NCBI GenBank assembly: GCA_016715815.1
Contig: JADJXN010000005.1
Span: 62,001-126,000 of the forward strand
DNA from: Oligoflexia bacterium
GTDB taxonomy: Bacteria > Bdellovibrionota > Bdellovibrionia > JABDDW01
Length of the DNA: 64,000 nucleotides
Direction of reading: 5' to 3'
The notes under the pieces are model-generated. The model was not told the DNA's origin, ran no database searches, and saw nothing but the letters and a program-made list of their open reading frames with translations. Shown here piece by piece: positions 58,981 through 64,000 of this stretch; position 1 is the stretch's first letter; every line of letters starts with the position of its first letter. Position numbers and translations under genes: made by a program.

Positions 58981-60597
58981 TTATTGTTGTTTTATTCTGT
59001 CGCTATCTTTAGCGTTACGAGCAAGTTTTTCTAGGAGTGAGGCTATTTTTTGCTCTGGCACATTTCCATCCAGGCGGCGAGCTACTAACTGAATAAGATG
59101 TTTTTGATCGCGGTAATGGTGAATTTCAAGAATAGCATCAAACACTTTTTCCACGAGATCCTGATCACTTTCGTTCATTCCACTTACAGCTAATTCGAGT
59201 TTATGTACGGCTTCTCTTTCATCCAATATTTGATCTGGTGTTTTGGGAGGAGCACCTAGTACCTTAGTTCTTCGAGGTATTCCTTCTACTTTAACATCTT
59301 CAACTTGGTATAAAATCAGAGGTAGATGTGTCGTATGAGGCGGAGATCGTCGTCTTATTTCATTGGGATTTAATCCTGCTTCCCAAATAGTTTTATCCCA
59401 TGATCCATACAATCTTTTTGAAGCATTGAGAATGCTGTAGCCGCTGATAGCAAGGCCAAATCTTTTTTCTAGAAAAGTTAGAATTTTTTTTGATTCTCTA
59501 ATCATCGCTGTGGAATGCAGTTCAAATTCGTTAATATGAAGAGCATGAATAATGTTGATAATGCCTTCTTTGTCTCCAACATACTGAGCTGAATGTTTGC
59601 GAATTGTACTTGGTGTGAGTCCAGAGTATTTTAAAAATTCATCCCATGACCCAAAAGTTTTTCTCCCGATTCGATAGATACTACTACCTTGAATTTTTCT
59701 ACCTGAGTTATTAATAATAATTGTTTTAAGTTTATCGCTAGAATTTGCAAATATACTTGCTACATTCAGCTGCACATTAGATTCATATAGAGCTCTTAAA
59801 ATTTTTCGGATCGTTCGCTTTTTCCATTTAAATCGTGCAAGTCGTATTTTTACAGGATTAAGTCCTGCATCTGTTAGGGCTTTATCCCATGATCCAAAAT
59901 TATGAAAAGCACAAGAATAGAGACTACGGCCCACTTTGCCTTTTCCTGTGGTTTTTTTAATTATCTGAAAAATCTTACTCCCTCTAGCTCGGTCTAACTG
60001 TATATTTGAGGCATTAAGAAAAATTTTTTCTCGATTGAGAGCTTGAATTACTTTTATGGTTTTTAATTTACTCCAAAAGGGTTTTTCTTTTATTTGCTCT
60101 ATGTCCAAACCTGCTTCTATCAGCGCGGTATCCCATGACCCAAAATATCTTCGGGCAGCTTCATGCAGACTACAGCCTGTTGTGGATCTATTGGTAGTTT
60201 GTTTTAGCAAACGTGTTGTTGCTCTTGTTTTATCACGATGAATACTTTTAACGGTTAATGGATAACCCATTCGAGAGAGGAGGCGAATTGAGTTAGTAAT
60301 GATTTCTTGATTCCAAAAATAATTATGCGTGGAACCCCTTCGGCTTAAACCACATTCCCTCATTGCCCATGACCATGAACCAAAATATTTACATGCAATA
60401 CTGTGGAGTTCCTGTCTTGATGTAGGCCTGCCAACAATTCTACTCAGTGTAAGGTCTGGCAGAGGTGTTCTATTTACATATAGATTTTTAATAGAAAGAC
60501 GATGATTCCTTCGGTGTAATTCTAAAATTAGTTGAATGACTAGCTCCCGATCCCAACCGTCCCGCTGTTTTGTTATTGAAACCGAAGAGCTAGCCAT
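58981..60597 (-). CDS. Putative DNA-binding protein with five ~81-residue FGSW repeats
   Basis: 538 residues. Five units end in F/YGSWxxAxxxAGL-type blocks at residues 71-84, 151-164, 233-246, 314-327 and 396-409, spaced 80-82 apart. The end block is that of the 'homing endonuclease associated repeat' (HNH_repeat), known beside HNH enzymes and thought to bind DNA, but these units are longer than usual. No nuclease motif (HNH, GIY-YIG, DDE) is seen. The C-terminal ~120 residues (DILDEREAVHKLELAVSG...LVARRLDGNVPEQKIASLLEKLARNA) are helical and may be a separate module. It overlaps the preceding gene by eight bases and is the last gene of the Xis-like cassette. Confidence 0.75.
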   Translation of the reverse strand: MASSSVSITKQRDGWDRELVIQLILELHRRNHRLSIKNLYVNRTPLPDLTLSRIVGRPTSRQELHSIACKYFGSWSWAMRECGLSRRGSTHNYFWNQEIITNSIRLLSRMGYPLTVKSIHRDKTRATTRLLKQTTNRSTTGCSLHEAARRYFGSWDTALIEAGLDIEQIKEKPFWSKLKTIKVIQALNREKIFLNASNIQLDRARGSKIFQIIKKTTGKGKVGRSLYSCAFHNFGSWDKALTDAGLNPVKIRLARFKWKKRTIRKILRALYESNVQLNVASIFANSSDKLKTIIINNSGRKIQGSSIYRIGRKTFGSWDEFLKYSGLTPSTIRKHSAQYVGDKEGIINIIHALHINEFELHSTAMIRESKKILTFLEKRFGLAISGYSILNASKRLYGSWDKTIWEAGLNPNEIRRRSPPHTTHLPLILYQVEDVKVEGIPRRTKVLGAPPKTPDQILDEREAVHKLELAVSGMNESDQDLVEKVFDAILEIHHYRDQKHLIQLVARRLDGNVPEQKIASLLEKLARNAKDSDRIKQQ

Positions 60598-61573
60598 TCG
60601 CGGTTTCTTTATTGAAGGTTACATAGATTGGGTCCATTGAATCCGCATAGCTTTTTATTAAAGAAATCCATAAACCCAATTCACTTTCTGGTTCAATTTT
60701 ACCATTTTTATTATTTGCAGCAATTTCAACTGCTAAAACGAATCTTCTAATTTTTTCTGCTTTTTCCCACGAGTTGATTTGGGATTCAATTTTACGGAGT
60801 TGTTCTTCTTTTTTTCGTTTGCGCTCTTCTTCTTCGCGTCGCTCACGTTCTTTTTGTTCACATTCCCTTTGCCATTTTTCTTGTTCAATTCGTCTCATTT
60901 TTAAAAATTCAGAAGCCTTAGCGAGGGCGTTGATAAATGATTCCACCTTGCTATTGAAAGTATTTGATTTAGTATCGCTCCAAGTTTTCTGAATGCTCTC
61001 TCCAACATATGTATCAATGATAATGCTAAGCTTACCCGTTGGAAGATATTCAAAGTCTCTTCTTGGTCCCCATTTTTGATCACACGTAAACTTGATCTTT
61101 TTTGTAACCTGCTCCTCTATGTGAAATTTAATTTGTTCTCCGCAAACATTCACTTGCGTGAACCATTCATCCCAGTCATGATTGTTGGTATTTCGAACTA
61201 TGGAAACTTCGTAGTTGAGTTGTTCAAAATTTTTTATAATAACGTCCATTACGCTGAGTGCCCGATCAATACTATCTTTTGTGACAGCAATATTGAGGCT
61301 TTGATCTTTAGGTGTCAGTCTTCCAAACTTATCTGGGTATGAAGGTTTGAAATTTTTTCTAGTTTTTTCTACCAGAGGATGAGGGGGAGTTATCTCCACA
61401 CTCTCTTTAGTTTCCATTTTTATGTTTTTTGAATCAATTTTATCGCTCTTATAGATAGTTACTTGTGAATTCTCCAACGCTAATACTGGAAGTGGTGGCT
61501 GAGGAATTTTATATCCGTACTGGATCTTTTGCCAATAACCAGGTGGTGGTCGAGGAATTGTATGTTTCTCCAT
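60590..61573 (-). CDS. Cassette protein, C-terminal part of a frame-split HTH gene
   Basis: 327 codons. The start reads MEKHTIPRPPPGYWQKIQYG. The RPPxGYWxK segment belongs directly after an HTH in a family I recognise from integrative elements, but whose name and function I do not know. The HTH is in the other frame (61480-61707). Later there is a mixed domain (DRALSVMDVIIKNFEQLNYEVSIV...EYLPTGKLSIIIDTY, about 100-210) and a Glu/Arg/Lys coiled coil (about 225-275). Start and end overlap its neighbours. An ATG at the junction may allow separate translation. Confidence 0.7.
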   Translation of the reverse strand: MEKHTIPRPPPGYWQKIQYGYKIPQPPLPVLALENSQVTIYKSDKIDSKNIKMETKESVEITPPHPLVEKTRKNFKPSYPDKFGRLTPKDQSLNIAVTKDSIDRALSVMDVIIKNFEQLNYEVSIVRNTNNHDWDEWFTQVNVCGEQIKFHIEEQVTKKIKFTCDQKWGPRRDFEYLPTGKLSIIIDTYVGESIQKTWSDTKSNTFNSKVESFINALAKASEFLKMRRIEQEKWQRECEQKERERREEEERKRKKEEQLRKIESQINSWEKAEKIRRFVLAVEIAANNKNGKIEPESELGLWISLIKSYADSMDPIYVTFNKETANG

Positions 61574-61707
61574 AATTTACTAATATCCTGATCTCTAACG
61601 TTATATTCCTTTGCAAGCGCCCTTACAGAGGTATTCCAAACCTTTTCATAGAGTTGTTCTCTAGTTAAAGTAATGAGATTAGTTTCTTCATTTATTATTG
61701 CGACCAT
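61480..61707 (-). CDS. HTH fragment forming the N-terminal part of the same split gene
   Basis: The useful part starts at an ATG at 61707 (the frame is open to 61746) and reads LTREQLYEKVWNTSVRALAKEYNVRDQDISKLW, a helix-turn-helix. In relatives this is directly followed by xxHxIPRPPxGYW. Here homology switches to the -1 frame near 61574, and the remaining residues to 61480 are out-of-frame noise. One lost base in TTATG(C/T)GAG would explain it. Confidence 0.6.
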   Translation of the reverse strand: MVAIINEETNLITLTREQLYEKVWNTSVRALAKEYNVRDQDISKLWRNIQFLDHHLVIGKRSSTDIKFLSHHFQY

Positions 61708-61711
61708 TTTT

Positions 61712-61939
61712 TTAATTAGCGAAACTCCCACATCGTGTATTTTCAAGCATTCGATCCAGGTCGGCTCTTTTAAATCGTAGTCGGCCTTGTAACTTGTAAA
61801 ATGGAATGTGCCCTCTATAAACTTGTGTTCTAAGGGCTTTGACGGATACTCTCAGATAGGTGGCGGCTTCTTCTGAATTCATCCACACTAAATTATCGGC
61901 AGATTTTTTTGCACATTCCTGAAAAGACTTTTCGTTCAT
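61712..61939 (-). CDS. Excisionase-family HTH protein, copy 3
   Basis: 75 residues. VWMNSEEAATYLRVSVKALRTQVYRGHIPFYKLQGRLRFKRADLDRML is an HTH_17/excisionase (Xis/AlpA-like) winged helix: helix, turn, recognition helix, then the basic beta wing with the closing RFKxxDLD. GGAG lies six bases before the ATG. Third of three tandem copies. Confidence 0.85.
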   Translation of the reverse strand: MNEKSFQECAKKSADNLVWMNSEEAATYLRVSVKALRTQVYRGHIPFYKLQGRLRFKRADLDRMLENTRCGSFAN

Positions 61940-61955
61940 AGATTCTCCATCGTGA

Positions 61956-62204
61956 TTATTTTTTTCTAATTGAGGTATAGAATTTTTGTTTTTCCATTTC
62001 TTGTTTATTCACATTTGAATAACTAGCAGTGACCTCTCGCCTTAGATCTTCTAGTCGAAAACGTAATCGTCGTCCTAGTTTGTAGGATTTTATTTGACCT
62101 CTGAAGACCTGAATGCGGAGTGCATTTGCACTTATTAGTAGGTATTTTGCGGCTTCGTTAGTTGAAAGCCACTCAATGGGTACAGCTTTATGATCTATTG
62201 CCAT
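61956..62204 (-). CDS. Excisionase-family HTH protein, copy 2
   Basis: 82 residues. IEWLSTNEAAKYLLISANALRIQVFRGQIKSYKLGRRLRFRLEDL matches copy 3 closely (ALRxQVxRGxI...YKLxxRLRFxxxDL), so the two probably arose by duplication. The tail is basic (KQEMEKQKFYTSIRKK). AAGGAG precedes the ATG. It overlaps copy 1 by ten bases. Confidence 0.85.
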   Translation of the reverse strand: MAIDHKAVPIEWLSTNEAAKYLLISANALRIQVFRGQIKSYKLGRRLRFRLEDLRREVTASYSNVNKQEMEKQKFYTSIRKK

Positions 62205-62449
62205 GGTATTCTCCTTCTATCTAGCCATTGGGAGATATCCGTGACTCGAAATCTTACGGCTCTCCCAATCTTAAAGTAAGGAAGCCCTTCTTCAGCCATA
62301 AGTTTGCTGATAAAGCTACTGGATACTCCAAATGCTGTAACTAGTTCCTTTTTTGAAATTAATGTCTCAAACATAACTCTTTCGATCGCCATGATTTTAC
62401 TCGAAATATATTGACCTTGTTTTTTCTCTTTTCCATTTTGTAAATGCAT
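62195..62449 (-). CDS. Excisionase-family HTH protein, copy 1
   Basis: 84 residues. ISKKELVTAFGVSSSFISKLMAEEGLPYFKIGRAVRFRVTDISQWLDRR is a more diverged HTH_17/AlpA-like winged helix. GGAGG five bases before the ATG at 62449 supports the long start over the internal Met20. First gene of the cassette, with an operator-like dyad about 50 bases upstream. Confidence 0.83.
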   Translation of the reverse strand: MHLQNGKEKKQGQYISSKIMAIERVMFETLISKKELVTAFGVSSSFISKLMAEEGLPYFKIGRAVRFRVTDISQWLDRRRIPWQ

Positions 62450-62482
62450 ATTTCCTCCATTCCCTCAGATGTATTCATTCAA

Positions 62483-62518
62483 TCTATACCTGTAAGTGAT
62501 TTCAGAGGATGTCTGAAA
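62483..62518 (-). promoter_or_regulatory. Candidate promoter with overlapping operator for the Xis-like cassette
   Basis: A TATAGA box on the minus strand (62488-62483) stands where a -10 element is expected for a start near 62476. The dyad TTTCAGA-GGATG-TCTGAAA (62500-62518) covers the -35 region, where a bound protein would block RNA polymerase. No good -35 box is visible. Autoregulation by one of the HTH proteins is an inference. Confidence 0.4.
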
Positions 62519-62725
62519 GCATTTTTTTCATTTTTGGAAACAAGGACCACAATATGCTGTGTACATTCAATGGTTAAAATAAGCTGTAGATGACAAACTA
62601 CTTAGAAAGATATTGGTAGAAGTTAAAGTTGATTTGAGAAATTCTAAGTTATCAGTATTTTTGAGAATTATTGAGTGGGAATTGTTTTAGTCTATATCCC
62701 GAATAATGAGCTATTTGACCAAATT
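62519..62725. other. Intergenic stretch with no recognised feature
   Basis: AT-rich sequence between the cassette's candidate promoter and the stop of the small membrane protein. I see no tRNA, no gene and no convincing attachment site here. It is where one would look for an att core. Confidence 0.4.
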
Positions 62726-62935
62726 TTAACTTTTCAGCCATCTTTGAAAAGCAACTCCAGCCCAAATTGCTTCAACAAGTCCAAAAGGCCATGCACCCTG
62801 TAAAAATCCATAAATAGATCCTAGTAGGCACGACACCGAAAAACCGAGGATGTACCAACGGCTTTTCTTCTCAAGAGCGTAGCAAATTAACATGGCTGTA
62901 ACAGAAAACAGTCCAAATAAATTAAGAATATTCAT
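62726..62935 (-). CDS. Small membrane protein
   Basis: 69 residues with three hydrophobic helices: LFGLFSVTAMLICYAL, WYILGFSVSCLLGSIYGFL and FGLVEAIWAGVAFQRW. The GAWPFGLVEAIWAxxAxxRW ending recalls a widespread small membrane family of unknown function. It follows the thioredoxin-like gene by three bases, so they form an operon. Confidence 0.75.
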   Translation of the reverse strand: MNILNLFGLFSVTAMLICYALEKKSRWYILGFSVSCLLGSIYGFLQGAWPFGLVEAIWAGVAFQRWLKS

Positions 62936-62938
62936 GTT

Positions 62939-63199
62939 TCATACCTTCATTATTAGCGCTCTAAGTTGTTCAACGTCCGGAACTTTTAATGAACAACCGC
63001 CATCAGATGATGAAATGGAGCCAAAAATTATTTCTTCATTCCTAAGAATCGTGGGAGATGAGTAATTCTTTAATGGATGATGCGATGAAAGTTCATTCTG
63101 ATTAATTTCTTCAAAATCAAAGCCACCATCTTTTAAAGTACGCCTGATTTTTTCAACATTCGGGCAACCTTTAAAATAAATTAGTTTTAATTTTTTCAT
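62939..63199 (-). CDS. Thioredoxin-fold-like small protein
   Basis: 86 residues. KLKLIYFKGCPNVEKIRRTLKD at the N-terminus and YSSPTILRNEEIIFG in the middle (cis-Pro region) give a thioredoxin/glutaredoxin-type fold with a single active-site Cys (GCPN) and a second Cys in DGGCSLKVP. Similar small proteins are found near metal, especially mercury, resistance genes; no such genes are visible here. Paired with the small membrane protein. Confidence 0.75.
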   Translation of the reverse strand: MKKLKLIYFKGCPNVEKIRRTLKDGGFDFEEINQNELSSHHPLKNYSSPTILRNEEIIFGSISSSDGGCSLKVPDVEQLRALIMKV

Positions 63200-63228
63200 C
63201 TATCTTTCTATCTCTATTCCATAGTTAA

Positions 63229-63375
63229 TTGGGCAGTCTTACAGCTATTAGCACAGCTTCGGCAACAGGGGTATCAAAGTGGCAGGGGGCCCCCAATGCA
63301 TTTAAAGAGCATTTACTTTTTACACAAAAAATCGATGGACGCAACGTTGAGAACTTGGTTATGTTATGCACATGA
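63229..63375 (+). other. Short coding-like remnant or small ORF
   Basis: After a TAA at 63226 the frame is open from TTG (63229) for 48 codons and reads LTAISTASATGVSKWQGAPN..., which looks coding (balanced composition, no low complexity). It has no ATG or ribosome-binding site and overlaps the next gene's start. It may be the 3' end of a lost gene. Confidence 0.3.
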
Positions 63376-63782
63376 AGCTCATAGCTACGCTTATTTTTTT
63401 AACTTCATTTTCAACTCAAGCAGATAGTATTTCTGGTTATATTTTCCAAGGCGGCTGGGTTTACGTAGCTGAAAATTATTTACCTACAAAATTAACTTTT
63501 GAAAGATCTAATCAAGAAATCAAAATCAAGTTGGAACCCACAGTATCAACAGATAAATGCATTAAAACCTTTGGAACTGGAACTTTATCAAATACTTATC
63601 AACTTTGGTTTGTGGATGCGACCGGCTACACTTACAAACTTCCTGTTATTGAAAGTTGTGATAGCAAAGTTAAATATTTCAAACTTGAAATTGCCTTTTA
63701 CAATGACACTCAAAAAGTGAAGCGCGTTTATCTTAGTCCTGACCGTAGAAAAGCCACAGCTTATTTCAGCAGCGAATACTAA
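63372..63782 (+). CDS. Small exported protein of unknown function
   Basis: 136 residues from the ATG at 63372; an ATG at 63366 adds MH. A signal peptide (LIATLIFLTSFSTQA) is followed by a beta-rich domain of about 120 residues (YIFQGGWVYVAENYLPTKLTFERSNQEIKIKLEP) with a Cys pair (TDKCIKTFG, VIESCDSK). This is the usual look of a lipocalin-like or small beta-barrel exported protein, but no family is recognised. No clear ribosome-binding site. Confidence 0.6.
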   Translation: MKLIATLIFLTSFSTQADSISGYIFQGGWVYVAENYLPTKLTFERSNQEIKIKLEPTVSTDKCIKTFGTGTLSNTYQLWFVDATGYTYKLPVIESCDSKVKYFKLEIAFYNDTQKVKRVYLSPDRRKATAYFSSEY

Positions 63783-63792
63783 ATTTTTTTAA

Positions 63793-63806
63793 AGACGCGG
63801 CCGTCT
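63793..63806. repeat. Short GC-rich hairpin after the exported-protein gene
   Basis: AGACG-CGGC-CGTCT forms a 5-bp stem 11 bases after the stop codon. It is followed by AGGATTTTAG on the plus strand, so it is at best a weak terminator. The rest of the 63783-63960 gap shows nothing I recognise. Confidence 0.35.
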
Positions 63807-63960
63807 AGGATTTTAGTATTCAGCTTTAATGCTACCAAAATGCCCCAAACGTTGCTCTTTTTCATCTCTAAGCACCGCATAAACAATCTAAACCTTAACA
63901 GTCCGGGTATAAGCATTGCTTAAGTCACGGGGAAACGTTTGATGGTAAGAGGTGTTATCC

Positions 63961-64000
63961 ATGAGTAAAAAAATTAATCGCATCATATTAATAACCACTT
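63961..64000 (+). CDS. Start of a gene cut by the window edge
   Basis: ATG at 63961 opens MSKKINRIILITT, with AAGAGGTG seven bases upstream. The basic start followed by hydrophobic residues looks like the beginning of a signal peptide. Only 13 codons are in the window. Confidence 0.5.
   Translation, partial: MSKKINRIILITT

Noticed and set aside
58856..59092. A 78-codon plus-strand frame running out of the IS right end
   Set aside because: It covers the right terminal repeat and then the antisense of the FGSW-repeat gene; no ribosome-binding site and a composition unlike a real protein.
60774..60992. Ser/Arg-rich plus-strand frame
   Set aside because: It is the antisense shadow of the coiled-coil segment of the cassette protein; the Ser/Arg richness only reflects the Glu/Arg/Lys codons opposite.
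62450..62725. Possible tRNA or att core in the gap before the cassette
   Set aside because: No cloverleaf, CCA end or duplicated core could be found by eye.
62939..63199. Mercury-resistance component
   Set aside because: The thioredoxin-like protein resembles neighbours of mer genes, but no merR, merA or merT is present.

Overview
The window is AT-rich, densely packed chromosomal DNA from a Gram-negative bacterium. It is most like a member of the Bdellovibrionota or another former 'delta-proteobacterial' lineage. This is an inference from gene content and no database search was run. The supporting signs are many small exported proteins of unknown function, a TonB-type AgmX/PglI C-terminal domain protein, a CarD regulator heading a tRNA-synthetase/isoprenoid/UvrBC operon, a Gld-like ABC transporter with GldG and DUF4340 partners, a spore-photoproduct-lyase-like radical SAM protein, an HD-GYP phosphodiesterase, and many secreted hydrolases.

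Layout. 1-3.3 kb: small exported proteins, a tandem paralogue pair and a calcineurin-like phosphatase. 3.4-7.7 kb: glycolytic operon gapA-pgk-tpiA followed by secG and a TonB-like protein. 7.7-14.3 kb: an exported DUF6973-like protein with a small partner, an App1-like HAD protein, an SPL-like radical SAM pair and two exported unknowns. 14.2-20.6 kb (minus strand): Gld-type ABC transporter operon (ATPase, permease, GldG-like, DUF4340) running into a GHMP sugar kinase and a DUF429-like protein. 20.7-33 kb (minus): short NFACT/RqcH-like protein, a lipoprotein, a DUF366-queC pair, a repeat protein, recJ, secF-secD-yajC, tgt, queA and a SpoIID-like protein. 33-39.7 kb: an exported mono-haem protein behind a sigma-54-like promoter, family-4 UDG, a metallopeptidase with a small lipoprotein partner, and an S41 protease. 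39.7-48.3 kb (minus): carD-ispD-ispF-gltX-cysS-uvrB-uvrC, with overlapping or abutting genes behind a good sigma-70 promoter; uvrC is broken into two frames. 48.4-57.4 kb: subtilase, recG, HD-GYP, SRPBCC proteins, glpX, thioesterases and pgsA. 57.4-64 kb: an accessory region with a decayed IS3-family element (ends resolved at 57685 and 58903), then a minus-strand cassette of three Xis-like HTH genes, a frame-split HTH protein and a five-repeat putative DNA-binding protein, then a small membrane/thioredoxin-like pair.

How the genes work together. Queuosine synthesis is represented by queC, tgt and queA, with DUF366 as a possible companion. Sec export is represented by secG, secD, secF and yajC. 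Excision repair is represented by uvrB, the split uvrC, recJ, recG and UDG. Lower glycolysis (gapA-pgk-tpiA) and gluconeogenesis (glpX) are both present. The two items most worth attention are uvrC and the cassette. The uvrC reading frame can be restored only by a -1 shift, and a dnaX/IS3-type A-AAA-AAG heptamer lies exactly in the overlap; the same heptamer is used by the IS3 element in this window. The 58.98-62.45 kb cassette carries three tandem excisionase-like proteins and an 81-residue x5 FGSW-repeat protein without any visible recombinase. Several frame breaks (uvrC, the cassette HTH gene, the IS orfB, the 36.7 kb metallopeptidase leader) could also reflect indel errors in the assembly, which should be excluded first.
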